Shown here: positions 16,064 to 25,038 of the stretch, in pieces
Position numbering within the stretch: position 1 is the first letter of the stretch
Layout of the letters: every line of letters starts with the position of its first letter
DNA from: Deltaproteobacteria bacterium
GTDB taxonomy: Bacteria > Desulfobacterota > Desulfobacteria > Desulfobacterales > SG8-13
Assembly (NCBI GenBank): GCA_024639205.1
Contig: JAHEIV010000002.1
Location: 1 to 34,378 of the forward strand
Direction of reading: 5' to 3'
Length of the DNA stretch: 34,378 bases
Program-made: the position numbers and the translations under genes
The notes under the pieces: model-generated
The model's database searches: none
Told to the model about the DNA's origin: nothing
What the model saw: the letters and a program-made list of their open reading frames with translations, nothing else

Positions 16064-16573
16064 ATGAAAAAAGGGATTATTGTACTTTTGCTTGGAGGGT
16101 TCGTTTTTGTCGTGTATCAGGCTTTGATGTTCTACGACAACAATTTCCCCTATGGAAGAATGCGGGAAACACCCGCTGTAAGACCCTATGAAAAGCCGCT
16201 GCTGGTCATGGAGCCGGGAACGGTTCCGTTCAACGGCGGTGAAGCGCTCTATCGCGCCACAGATCCCCAGGATCTCGAGTCGCCATTGAAAAAGATCGAC
16301 GCTGCGGTTCTCGACAATGGCAGGCAGGGGTATTTGACTTTCTGCGCCCAGTGTCACGGTCCTGACTACGATGGAAACGGCACTGTGGGGCAAAGCTTTG
16401 CACCGCTGCCCACGGACTTTAAGAGTCCCCGCATCCAAAAGGCCGCCGAGGGGTACTTGTTTAAACACATGAGCTACGGCGGCAAACGCGCACCGGCGCT
16501 GGCTACAACCATAACCGTTAAACGGCGCTGGGAAATCGTAGCTTTCATCAAGTCTCTCGGTACCCGGAAATAG
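16064..16573 (+). CDS. actE: Monoheme cytochrome c, ActE-like
   Basis: 169-residue exported cytochrome c. An N-terminal hydrophobic segment (about 4-24) is a signal or anchor. Residues 32-65 (GRMRETPAVRPYEKP, then GTVPFNGGEALYR) resemble the pre-heme region of ActE, the monoheme subunit of ACIII. One heme motif is present, C94-AQ-C97-H98, followed by GNGTVGQSFAPLP. At the place where class I cytochromes carry the axial Met (pattern G-x-x-MP) this protein reads GGKRAPALA, so the usual ligand is Ala. M136 lies seven residues earlier and could only substitute if the loop is rearranged. The gene lies after the oxidase genes and not among actBCDF, which ties ACIII and oxidase together. A CcoP-derived cytochrome is the main alternative. 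Confidence 0.8.
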   Translation: MKKGIIVLLLGGFVFVVYQALMFYDNNFPYGRMRETPAVRPYEKPLLVMEPGTVPFNGGEALYRATDPQDLESPLKKIDAAVLDNGRQGYLTFCAQCHGPDYDGNGTVGQSFAPLPTDFKSPRIQKAAEGYLFKHMSYGGKRAPALATTITVKRRWEIVAFIKSLGTRK

Positions 16574-16578
16574 AAAAA

Positions 16579-16647
16579 GCCGACCACGAAGGCACAAAGC
16601 ACCCTGGAGAAAGATCGATTCAAACGCTTTGTGTCTTTTTGTCGGTC
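16579..16647. repeat. Imperfect inverted repeat between actE-like gene and ccoI
   Basis: GGCACAAAGC (16591-16600) pairs with GCTTTGTGTC (16626-16635), 10 bp with one G-U. Outside it CCGAC (16580-16584) pairs with GTCGG (16641-16645), with an internal loop between. The arm sequence CCACGAAGGCACAAAG resembles a palindromic repeat I have seen dispersed in many bacterial genomes, so it may be a mobile palindrome and not a tailored terminator. The loop is 25 nt. Confidence 0.5.
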
Positions 16648-16655
16648 AACTACCT

Positions 16656-19145
16656 ATGATGCCCCCCACAATTTGCGATCTGTGCGGTCTCAGCCTGCGC
16701 TTTGGAAGCTGTTCGCTGGAATCTTCCTGCAAGACGTATATTTTCTGCTGCCAGGGTTGCCGCCAGGTATTTCAGATGCTGGTGCAGGCCAGCGATTCCG
16801 GCGATCCGGCCCGGTTCAAGGAAACCGAACTCTTCCAACGCTGCCGGGAGATGGGAATTATCCCCGGATCCGAGGAGGAACTTCGGCAAAGAGCTTCACC
16901 AGATCAGTCGACAACCGGTTCTTCACACGCGGATCCTGCCGGCCCACCAGCCACTCCAATAGCAGACGCGCTTGCTTTGAATCTTCAGATCGAAGGCATG
17001 TGGTGCCCAGCCTGTGCCTGGGTGATCGACCAGGGCGTGAAGAAGATTCCCGGCGTTATCGATTCCTCCTGCAATTTTTCCACCGACCGGCTGCGTTGCC
17101 GCTACAGCCCTGTCATTACGTCCCCTGATCAAATCGTAGAATCGATCCGCAAGCTTGGCTACCGGGCTGCAGAGCCCGGGGAAGCTGGTAGCAAGAGGAA
17201 AGACCGCAGGGAGTTCATTCGTTTTGCCATTTCTGCTTTTTTGACCATGAACGTGATGATGCTCTCCTTCGCCCTTTACTCCGGGTTTTTCAGCGATCTT
17301 TCCACCGATTCGGTAGCAAAGCTTTCCTGGCCGATATTTATCATGGCTTCAGTGGTGATGATCTATGGCGGTCGCAACATTTTCCGTCGGGCGCTGACCG
17401 GCCTGTATTCCGCTGCAGCCAGCATGGAAGCACTGATCGCCGTGGGATCCGGCAGTGCCTATTTTTACGGCGTTTTCAATTTTTTTCAGGGGAACATTCA
17501 TCTTTACTTCGACACCGCATCCATGTTGATCACGCTGGTCCTGCTGGGCAAGCTGCTGGAGCGCAACGCCAAGCAGCGGGTGCAGCAAGACCTGGAGACT
17601 TTTTTTTCCATTCGTCCCACCAAGGTCAGGATCTGCAGCCCCGGGTTTCCGGAGGGGCGCTACCAGGCGGCAGCCAGCCTTCAGCCCGGTGATATCTTCC
17701 AAATCGAAGAAGGAGAAATTCTGCCGGCCGACGGGCTCGTCGTAAACGGCAACGGCATGCTGGACGAGTCGGCCCTGACCGGCGAAGCCCGACCGTTACG
17801 CAAAGAAAGCGGTGAGCGCGTCCGGAGCGGCTCGCGCGTGCTGCAGGGAAATTTTCGCATCAAAGCCGAAGCGGTCGGCGCAGGGTCGGTGTTGGGGCTG
17901 ATGATTCAGATCATGGAAGATGCGCTTAACCGCAAAACTCCGTTTGAGGCGAAAACCGATCGGATCCTTCGATGGTTCGTTCCGGCGATCATCTTACTGG
18001 CTGCCGGCACGGGTATTACGGGTCGGCTGATGGGGTTGTCGCTGGAAAGCGCCCTGCTTCGGGCGGTGACCGTCTGCGTCATTTCTTGCCCCTGTGCCCT
18101 GGGGGTAGCTATTCCTCTGGCTCGCGTGGCCGGGATTTCCGTCGCCAGTCGCTTCGGAATCCTGGTAAGGGAATTTTCTGCCTTTGAAATGGCCACCAGA
18201 GTCGATACATTTGTATTCGACAAGACCGGAACGCTCACGATGGGACAGTGGAAACTGCTCCGGGTGGAAACGCTGAGCGACTTTACGGCCGAGCAGGTTC
18301 TGGCCGTTGCCGCCGCTCTAGAGGCGACCTCAGATCATCAGGTGGCCACGGAAATCAAACGGCGGGCTCACCGGAAGCAGCTGCCACCGATGCCGGTCAG
18401 CGAAGCTCACGTCCGCAACTCAGGGGTTATCGGCCGGTACAATGGAGATGAAGTTAAAATCGGCTCCCGGGGATTTCTGCAGCGGGAAATCGAAGCTTCT
18501 CCGCCGATTTCAAACACGGCGCAGCCTCACCCGGAGGATCCGATCTCGGTGGTGTACATGAGTTACGGCGGTAAGCTTTGTGCACTGCTGGTGTTCGGCG
18601 ATGAAATTCGGGCAACGGCCAAAGACACCGTTGCATCTCTATCGAAGGAAAAGTATCGTATTTGCCTGGTTTCCGGAGACGGCGCTGCCGCCACCCGCTA
18701 TGTTGCAGAATCCCTAAACATCCCGGAGTATCGCGGCGAACAACTGCCCTGGGAGAAAGCAAGCACCATCGAGGATTTGCGCAACAGCAACCGGTGCGTA
18801 TCCATGGTCGGCGACGGGGTAAACGATGCGCCGGCGCTGGCTAAAGCCGACCTGGCTATCGCGGTCCATTCCGGCAGCCCGCTTGGCAAAGAGGTGGCCG
18901 GCATTACCTTGATGCGCGGCGAACCTTCACAGATCCTTGATTTTCTCACACTGGCCCAAAAGACCCACCGCAAAGTACAGCAGAATCTCTGGTGCGCTTT
19001 TTTTTACAACGTGATCAGCATACCGGTTGCCATGAGCGGTCTGTTGAACCCCCTGGTGGCCGTTAGCGCCATGCTGCTCAGCAGTTTGAGCGTAATCGGA
19101 AATACCCTCTTGCTCACACGCAGCAGTAAGGAAGCCGGCTGCTGA
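16656..19145 (+). CDS. ccoI: Copper-translocating P-type ATPase for cbb3 assembly (CcoI/FixI)
   Basis: Membrane ATPase that moves Cu(I) out of the cytoplasm for assembly of the CuB centre in CcoN; 829 aa from ATG 16656. The N-terminus has the cysteine-rich CcoI pre-domain (CDLC, CCQGC) and then a heavy-metal-associated domain with GMWCPAC. Core motifs follow in order: TGEARP (actuator domain), the CPC metal channel in ISCPCALGVA, the phosphorylation site DKTGTLT, and GDGVNDAPAL. About eight membrane helices are visible. The two N-terminal cysteine regions and the adjacent oxidase genes mark it as CcoI and not a CopA detoxification pump. An in-frame TTG at 16629 could lengthen it by nine residues; I chose the ATG, but no strong ribosome site precedes either. 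It lies just after the inverted repeat. Confidence 0.92.
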   Translation: MMPPTICDLCGLSLRFGSCSLESSCKTYIFCCQGCRQVFQMLVQASDSGDPARFKETELFQRCREMGIIPGSEEELRQRASPDQSTTGSSHADPAGPPATPIADALALNLQIEGMWCPACAWVIDQGVKKIPGVIDSSCNFSTDRLRCRYSPVITSPDQIVESIRKLGYRAAEPGEAGSKRKDRREFIRFAISAFLTMNVMMLSFALYSGFFSDLSTDSVAKLSWPIFIMASVVMIYGGRNIFRRALTGLYSAAASMEALIAVGSGSAYFYGVFNFFQGNIHLYFDTASMLITLVLLGKLLERNAKQRVQQDLETFFSIRPTKVRICSPGFPEGRYQAAASLQPGDIFQIEEGEILPADGLVVNGNGMLDESALTGEARPLRKESGERVRSGSRVLQGNFRIKAEAVGAGSVLGLMIQIMEDALNRKTPFEAKTDRILRWFVPAIILLAAGTGITGRLMGLSLESALLRAVTVCVISCPCALGVAIPLARVAGISVASRFGILVREFSAFEMATRVDTFVFDKTGTLTMGQWKLLRVETLSDFTAEQVLAVAAALEATSDHQVATEIKRRAHRKQLPPMPVSEAHVRNSGVIGRYNGDEVKIGSRGFLQREIEASPPISNTAQPHPEDPISVVYMSYGGKLCALLVFGDEIRATAKDTVASLSKEKYRICLVSGDGAAATRYVAESLNIPEYRGEQLPWEKASTIEDLRNSNRCVSMVGDGVNDAPALAKADLAIAVHSGSPLGKEVAGITLMRGEPSQILDFLTLAQKTHRKVQQNLWCAFFYNVISIPVAMSGLLNPLVAVSAMLLSSLSVIGNTLLLTRSSKEAGC

Positions 19146-19591
19146 GCGTGAGACCTACCAACATTCGGTCGAAGGGCTCTTTCGAAGCCAATTTTTCCTT
19201 GTCAAGCCGGCGGTTTCGGGGTTGCTTGAACTACGATGAGTGTGTTACAATGTATATCAAACACAGTATTCTATTCGCATCACCCGATCAGGTTCTGTCC
19301 CGGATCAACGCAGCATGCAGTTGATCTGATTTTTAACTGTGATTATTATGTATGCAGAGATGCTACCGTTCAGGGTGAGACTGCCGGAAAACGATTTCAC
19401 CCCACTTCAGTGAAACCTGCCATCGCTCTGCACGCTCTGTATTGGTGAGGGACAGAAACTTTTCTTCAAATTGCGGTTGATTCCATTTCTTTGCAGACCG
19501 GGACCCAAAGCCCGCATGTCTTATCGACACGATAGCGGCAGGATGCAAAAGTTGGAATCCTTGAAACAACAGCTCACAGGCGGGAGGAAAC
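19146..19591. other. 446-bp gap before prkA, regulatory features only
   Basis: No gene is supported. A weak hairpin (GGCT 19175-19178 / AGCC 19186-19189) followed by TTTTT at 19192-19196 may end the ccoI transcript. A candidate promoter lies at 19222-19251. Small frames at 19363-19593 (minus) and 19471-19662 (plus) have no recognisable sequence and overlap prkA. Confidence 0.5.
19222..19251 (+). promoter_or_regulatory. Candidate promoter for the prkA-yeaH-spoVR cluster
   Basis: TTGCTT (19222-19227), an 18-bp spacer and TACAAT (19246-19251) resemble a sigma-70 promoter. It would leave a long leader of about 335 nt before prkA, so another start site nearer the gene is possible. Confidence 0.3.
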
Positions 19592-21652
19592 ATGACAGAC
19601 GCAAACCTTCGGTCCCTTCAACATCACCTTGTCGAGGTAAAAGAAGGCAAACGTGTATTTGAGAACGCCTTTCAGGGCGTTGCGCGGATGGTATTGGAAA
19701 GCGAGATTGACAAGGTGATCGTCAATGGCAAAACTACGTATGATTTCAGCATCTTCCGCAATGGCAAGAAGCACGTTATCGGCATGTATGATGAAATCAA
19801 CAGTTTTGTTTCCTATGTCAAGGATGCCTCCGAACGGGGTTCGTCTTCCGAAATGGCTTTCGTGCTGGTCGGAGAGCCCGGAAACGGGAAAACTTTTTTT
19901 GTGGAATATCTCTGCGCGAAGTATCGAGAGTTTCTCGCTCTGAAAGAAAACCGCAAATACACCTTCCGCTTCAACCACATTGACCGTCTGGAGAGCTACG
20001 GGAGCATCCGCAGCATTGAATCCCAAACGTATGAAGATCCGGCAATTCTGGCCATGAACCTGTTTGAAAGCCAGGATGAGAGCAGACAATGGCTTGCCAG
20101 CCAGGTTGGTTTTTCAGAAGACGAGATCGAACAGCTCTACGAGAATTACCGGCCCCTGGGTGCCTGCAGCGGGTATATTTGGAACGACATTCGAGCGCAT
20201 ACCGATGGCAATATCGATAGCATGCTAGAATCTATCGAAATCGTACCGGTACCCCTGACCGAAAGTCTTGGTACGGTTACGGGCAAGTATCCGGCCAAAG
20301 ACAAAATCACCTCATCGGCCGTTGATCTGCTCGGAGAAGAGTCGATACAGCGTTTGCTGCACATTTCGGACACCAACAATCCGTACCGCTTTGACCTGAG
20401 AAGAGGGGCCCTGGCCCGGGTGGCCGGAGGCGGTATTCATTTCAGCGACGAAATCTATAAAAACAAAAAGGATCTGGTACAGGTTTACCTGGGCGTCATT
20501 CAGAACCGCAATATCGAAATAGACGGGTACAAATGGCCGATTGACACACTGATCATCGCCACCAGCAACAACTCGGAGTTTCACCGGTTTCTGGCCGAAA
20601 AAGAAGAGGCCCCGATCGTTGACCGCTGCAGAATCTGCTACGTTTCTCACAACACCAACTACAAATTGCAGAAGCAACTGACCCAGTATGCCATCGGAAA
20701 TGAAACCCGCACGACCCTCAATCGCGAGTTCCTGCATCAGGATCCGAACCTGAATTACTCCGCATCCGTGGCGGCCGTGCTGACCCGTTTGCCGCGCAGC
20801 GAAAAACTCACGCCGGTGGAAACAATGAAGTTGGCCGCTGGTGAAGTGGCCGGTGAGAAGAGTATCAAAACCCTTGCCGAGGTCATCGATATCCTCAATC
20901 AAGATCCGGAGATCATCAACCGCTTCGGACAAAAAGGACTCGGCCAGCGCAATCTGGGGCGTGCCATTCAGCTTTTGATCGAAAGCTCCGAGACCAATGA
21001 GGGCAAATGCATGTTCGCCTATGACGTGTCGAAGGCCCTGGAGCGGGTGATCCTGGACTACGTCACCGAAGCCAACGATCGCGCCAAGTACCTGGAGGAT
21101 TTGAAAACGGCCAAGGGGTTGTACCGCGAGCGGATCATGACGGAGATGTTCAATGCCTACATGGACGAACCGTTAGCCATTCGCAAAGACGTGATGAACT
21201 ACGTCAATATGATTATCGGAATCGATGCCGAGAACCTGGGTGCGGATAAGATGTGGAAATACAAAGATCCCCAGACAGGCGAACTCAAAGCACTGAAAAT
21301 CGACGAACGCTTTATCAACAGTATCGAGGAGCGGCTGGGTCTTAAAACCGCCGAACAACGGGAAACTTTTCGGACATCCATCCGCAAGATTTACGGGCAG
21401 AAGATCTCTGTCGAGCCGGACTACGATTTCATGGACAACCTGGAGCTGGTCAAAGCGGTAACCGATGTACGCTTGAAATCGGATATCGCCGGTGCCGGCA
21501 GCCTGATCGGTGCGCTGGCTAACCGGACCAATGAAGAGAACCAGAAACTCTACGACCGCATGGTAGATACCATGCTGAACAAGTTGGGGTATTGCCGGAC
21601 TTGCGCGCAGAAGACCATCGAGTACTTCTGTACGCAAGAAGACGAAAACTAA
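19592..21652 (+). CDS. prkA: PrkA serine protein kinase / AAA+ protein
   Basis: 686-residue cytoplasmic AAA-type protein of the PrkA (YeaG) family, linked to stress, starvation and, in Bacillus, sporulation. The Walker A motif GEPGNGKT is at residues 94-101, inside the N-terminal PrkA AAA domain (about 20-400). A Walker B-like hydrophobic/acidic stretch is GGGIHFSDEIYKNKKDL, and TLIIATSNNSEF gives the sensor region. The C-terminal part (about 420-680) is the PrkA C-domain with similarity to kinase folds. The C-terminus has CRTC and a further cysteine in YFCTQEDEN. The start has a strong ribosome site, GGGAGGAA. The next genes encode the usual partners DUF444 and SpoVR. The biochemical role, kinase or protease, is debated for the family, so I claim only the family. 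Confidence 0.94.
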   Translation: MTDANLRSLQHHLVEVKEGKRVFENAFQGVARMVLESEIDKVIVNGKTTYDFSIFRNGKKHVIGMYDEINSFVSYVKDASERGSSSEMAFVLVGEPGNGKTFFVEYLCAKYREFLALKENRKYTFRFNHIDRLESYGSIRSIESQTYEDPAILAMNLFESQDESRQWLASQVGFSEDEIEQLYENYRPLGACSGYIWNDIRAHTDGNIDSMLESIEIVPVPLTESLGTVTGKYPAKDKITSSAVDLLGEESIQRLLHISDTNNPYRFDLRRGALARVAGGGIHFSDEIYKNKKDLVQVYLGVIQNRNIEIDGYKWPIDTLIIATSNNSEFHRFLAEKEEAPIVDRCRICYVSHNTNYKLQKQLTQYAIGNETRTTLNREFLHQDPNLNYSASVAAVLTRLPRSEKLTPVETMKLAAGEVAGEKSIKTLAEVIDILNQDPEIINRFGQKGLGQRNLGRAIQLLIESSETNEGKCMFAYDVSKALERVILDYVTEANDRAKYLEDLKTAKGLYRERIMTEMFNAYMDEPLAIRKDVMNYVNMIIGIDAENLGADKMWKYKDPQTGELKALKIDERFINSIEERLGLKTAEQRETFRTSIRKIYGQKISVEPDYDFMDNLELVKAVTDVRLKSDIAGAGSLIGALANRTNEENQKLYDRMVDTMLNKLGYCRTCAQKTIEYFCTQEDEN

Positions 21653-21678
21653 AGCGGTTTCAAATCATCATCTCTCGC

Positions 21679-21765
21679 CCGATGGCGGCGTTATTTCACG
21701 AATCGAAATGCTCACGTACTTGCGTGTACGCTCCGCTTTCAATCCGCGAAATGCCTTGCCATCGG
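21679..21765. repeat. 87-bp palindromic repeat between prkA and the DUF444 gene
   Basis: Outer arms CCGATGGC (21679-21686) and GCCATCGG (21758-21765) are perfect. Further pairing follows: ATTTC / GAAAT, GAAA (21705-21708) / TTTC (21737-21740), and CGTAC (21715-21719) / GTACG (21726-21730) around a 6-nt loop. The whole 218-bp gap is otherwise empty. It resembles REP/BIME-like elements that fold as cruciforms. Confidence 0.6.
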
Positions 21766-21870
21766 ACGCGACCTAACGCTTTCAAGCCCCTTTAGCTTCG
21801 CCTGACCTGAGGCCTCGATTCCATTTCCGCTTATGTTCAAAAATATGATCCACCACAGAAAAACGACAGC

Positions 21871-23268
21871 ATGAAAGACAGCCGATTCGACATATACGAA
21901 AATTTGAAGGCGGACGGTCTCACGACCGAGCAGGAGAAGATCATCCGTGAGGAGCTGGAGGATGACCGCCAGCATGTGCTGCCGGGAGACAGGCAGGATT
22001 CGGAGGCAGAGGACTGCTTTCTGCGGTGGGTGCCGGAGACGATTTACGAATTCTACGACCTGATTCACCTGCAGGCAATGAGCGCGATGCAAAGCGGATA
22101 TACCGCTACCGCGCGGTCGATCGACGAGCTGCTGGAGCGAGACCAACAGAGGGAGAGCGACGGTTTTCCCCGCAAGATCAATGTGGGTCGGCTGATCAAG
22201 CCGGGCAAGGGCGGAAAAACCAAAATTGTCATCGTTCCCACCACCGTCGAAGAAAAATTCATGCACGATCCGTCCTTTCGAACCGACGAAAACGGAGAAG
22301 GACAATCTTCGGGCGGAACCGGAGAAGGCGAAGAAGGCGAAGTGATCGGAGAACAACCGGTACGACCGGAGGGCGAGACCGGCAGTGGCCCCGGTGAAGG
22401 GGAAGGCGGCCCTCACGAGCTGGAATCGAACGCCTATGATCTGGGCCGGATCCTCACCGAACAGTTTAAACTGCCGAATCTCAAGGAGAAGGGCAAGAAG
22501 CGATCGTTGACGCGCTATACCTATGATTTGACGGACAGACATCGCGGCTTCGGTCAGGTTCTCGATAAAAAAGCCACGCTGCGCCGCATCCTCGAGACCA
22601 ACATCCACCTCGGCAACGTACCGGATGTCGATCGTATCAATCCGAGCGATTTTCTGGTTTCACCCGGTGATCGAATTTTTCGGATTTTATCCAGAGAAAA
22701 AGATTACGAATCCCAGGCCATGATTTTCTTCGTGCGAGATTACTCCGGGTCGATGGCCGGGAAGGCAACCGAAATGGTGGTCGCCCAGCACGTGCTGATT
22801 TACAGCTGGCTGCTTTACCAGTATGCCATGCAGGTGGAGACCCGCTTTATACTTCACGATACCGAGGCCAAGGAGGTGCCGGATTTTTATACCTACTACA
22901 ACTCATCGGTAGCCGGCGGAACCCAGGTGGCATCCGCCTACCGGCTGGTTAACGAAATCATAGAAAAAGAAAACCTCGTTCGGGAATACAACATTTACGT
23001 TTTCCATGGCACGGACGGTGACGACTGGGACACCGATGGCAAAGAGGCCATTCCAGAGCTGAAAAAAATGCTGGAGTATGCCAGCCGGGTCGGTATTACC
23101 ATTGCCGAGCATTCCTACCGGGCCGGCAAGAACAGCGAAGTGGAGAAATACGTCAAAAATTCCAAACTGCTGGAAGAAAAACCCAAGTTGATCCGGCTGG
23201 ATGTGATCGGTGAGGATGCCGGCGAGCAGCGATTAATCGAAGGGATCAAGAAGTTGATATCAGAGTGA
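21871..23268 (+). CDS. yeaH: DUF444 / YeaH-like protein with vWA-type fold
   Basis: 465-residue cytoplasmic protein of the DUF444 (YeaH/YhbH) family, the usual genomic partner of PrkA and SpoVR. Residues 1-130 are an N-terminal helical part. Residues 141-182 form a low-complexity Gly/Glu-rich linker. Residues about 255-460 form a von Willebrand A-like domain with the metal-site motif DYSGS at 290-294, and the later stretches SSVAGGTQVASAY and VFHGTDGDDWDTDG. No catalytic residues are known for the family; a role as adaptor between kinase and target is the common guess. The stop overlaps the first possible GTG start of spoVR. The ATG at 21871 has no strong Shine-Dalgarno. A palindromic repeat separates it from prkA, so expression may differ from that of prkA. 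Confidence 0.92.
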   Translation: MKDSRFDIYENLKADGLTTEQEKIIREELEDDRQHVLPGDRQDSEAEDCFLRWVPETIYEFYDLIHLQAMSAMQSGYTATARSIDELLERDQQRESDGFPRKINVGRLIKPGKGGKTKIVIVPTTVEEKFMHDPSFRTDENGEGQSSGGTGEGEEGEVIGEQPVRPEGETGSGPGEGEGGPHELESNAYDLGRILTEQFKLPNLKEKGKKRSLTRYTYDLTDRHRGFGQVLDKKATLRRILETNIHLGNVPDVDRINPSDFLVSPGDRIFRILSREKDYESQAMIFFVRDYSGSMAGKATEMVVAQHVLIYSWLLYQYAMQVETRFILHDTEAKEVPDFYTYYNSSVAGGTQVASAYRLVNEIIEKENLVREYNIYVFHGTDGDDWDTDGKEAIPELKKMLEYASRVGITIAEHSYRAGKNSEVEKYVKNSKLLEEKPKLIRLDVIGEDAGEQRLIEGIKKLISE

Positions 23269-23330
23269 GTGCGGCTGCGATCTGCCCGCCCTGGCCGCTG
23301 CACACAAGCATATACGCTTTTACAGTGAAA

Positions 23331-24986
23331 ATGGAACTCGTCGACCAACATACCAAAGAAATTATGGAGGGATGCAAGGAGCGCGCCCTGGAGGCCGGGC
23401 TGCGCTTCGAGAACGAATCGCTCGAATACATCGTCACCAATCGGGACTTGCTGGAGCTTACACCCAAAGTTATGATTCCAACGCTCTACGATTACTGGGT
23501 TCACGACGTGGAGGTGCTCAAGGAAAAGGGACGCTACGAACTCTACCCCAGCAATCCTTACGAAACAGTGATCAACACCCGCCCGGCGATCTCTTACTAC
23601 AACGACAACAACCCGGACTGGATGAACGTAATGATATTCTACCATGTTCTGGGACACATCGATTTCTTTCAGAACAATCTTTACTTCCGTCACACCTGGG
23701 ATTACGATTTCAACGGGCGGGCGCTTTCCGACAAACGCCTGATTGCCGCGCTGCGTTCGGAGAAAGGCCGCTGGGTGGACTACATCATTGAATTCTCCAG
23801 GGGAATCGACAACCTGGTCGGGTACCATCGCGAACTCTCCGGACTCGATCCTCCGCCGACCAGCGATGGGTCTGCGCGGATCAATTACTATTTCGACGTT
23901 TTCCTGCAGGATACCCAAAAAGTCAACATCAGTGAATACATAAAGGAAATAGAACGGTATAATCAGTGTATGCGCGAGGAGAGCGAAAACGGAGAAAAAA
24001 CTTTTTTTTCGGAAGTGCGGAAAAAATATCCGGAGTTCGACTCTTTGTACAGCAAAAGCCTGAAAGAGAAGCGCAATGGGCGTCCGGATCTTTTTCAATA
24101 CCTGCTGGAGAACTCCGAGTTTTTACAAAAAGAAGATAACGTGTGGATGAAATCCATCATGGAAGTGGTGCGCAACACATCTGTTTTTTTGCAGCCCCAA
24201 ATCCGCACAAAGATAATGAATGAAGGGTGGGCCAGCTACTGGCACGAAAAACTATTTTTAGAGGATGATCGGATCAAAGGACATGAAGTCGATTTCGCCC
24301 GAACCCACGCCGGGGTCACATCACTGCCGCGTGTCGGACTAAACCCGTATGCACTGGGTTTGCGAATGTTTTACTTCATTGAAGAACTAGGCGATACCGG
24401 CCGTTACTCCACGGAATACAGACGACTGTCGGATACCGCGCAACGCAAAGCCTACGACAATCACAGCCAAAAAGGGCAGGAATTTATCTTCAAGGTGCGC
24501 GAAAACCTTTGTGACTTCACCTTCATCAACACATTTGTCGATCAAGACTTTGTCAGCCAAAACAAGCTGTTCGTGGCCGGGAAACGGCTGAATAAGGAAA
24601 AAATGGTCTGGGAGTATTACGTCAAAAGCCGCAAGGCAGAGGATTACCGTCAAATGCTGATGGACGGATTGTACCATCCGCCGCACATCGAAATTTATGA
24701 AAAAAAAGATGCCGACGGCGTTCTTTACCTCGTCCATCATTTTGAAGACAAACCGCTGGTAAAAGAGTTTGTTGCCAACACAATGCTCGGTATCGAATAC
24801 TTATGGGGCAATCCGGTCCAGCTGGAAACCAGCGAGGTTATAACCAGCGCTTCGGAAACCTCGGGCAGCAGCGCTGCCGGCGCAATGCAAGAGGTGCTAA
24901 AGCCATCGGATTTCAAATGGGAACGGGTTGTTTACACTATGAAAAACCGTGAACTCAGCCGACAGGTGATGGCCCAGGAGAAATAA
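23331..24986 (+). CDS. spoVR: SpoVR family protein
   Basis: 551 residues from ATG 23331. The SpoVR family is named for a Bacillus gene needed for spore cortex formation; the E. coli homologue is YcgB and the activity is unknown. Typical landmarks: NRDLLELTPKVMIPTLYDYW near the N-terminus, RPAISYYNDNNPDW, the His-rich FYHVLGHIDFFQNN, and NEGWASYWHEK. The conserved histidines and glutamates suggest a metal site (inference). The frame can be extended upstream to a GTG at 23265 that overlaps the DUF444 stop, adding 22 residues. I prefer the ATG because the family-like sequence begins at MELVDQH, but neither start has a good ribosome site. It forms one unit with prkA, the DUF444 gene and the second kinase. 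Confidence 0.92.
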   Translation: MELVDQHTKEIMEGCKERALEAGLRFENESLEYIVTNRDLLELTPKVMIPTLYDYWVHDVEVLKEKGRYELYPSNPYETVINTRPAISYYNDNNPDWMNVMIFYHVLGHIDFFQNNLYFRHTWDYDFNGRALSDKRLIAALRSEKGRWVDYIIEFSRGIDNLVGYHRELSGLDPPPTSDGSARINYYFDVFLQDTQKVNISEYIKEIERYNQCMREESENGEKTFFSEVRKKYPEFDSLYSKSLKEKRNGRPDLFQYLLENSEFLQKEDNVWMKSIMEVVRNTSVFLQPQIRTKIMNEGWASYWHEKLFLEDDRIKGHEVDFARTHAGVTSLPRVGLNPYALGLRMFYFIEELGDTGRYSTEYRRLSDTAQRKAYDNHSQKGQEFIFKVRENLCDFTFINTFVDQDFVSQNKLFVAGKRLNKEKMVWEYYVKSRKAEDYRQMLMDGLYHPPHIEIYEKKDADGVLYLVHHFEDKPLVKEFVANTMLGIEYLWGNPVQLETSEVITSASETSGSSAAGAMQEVLKPSDFKWERVVYTMKNRELSRQVMAQEK

Positions 24987-25038
24987 GCAGCGCGGGTATA
25001 TTCAAATTCGGCCATACGCTGCGCACAGGGGGGAATTT

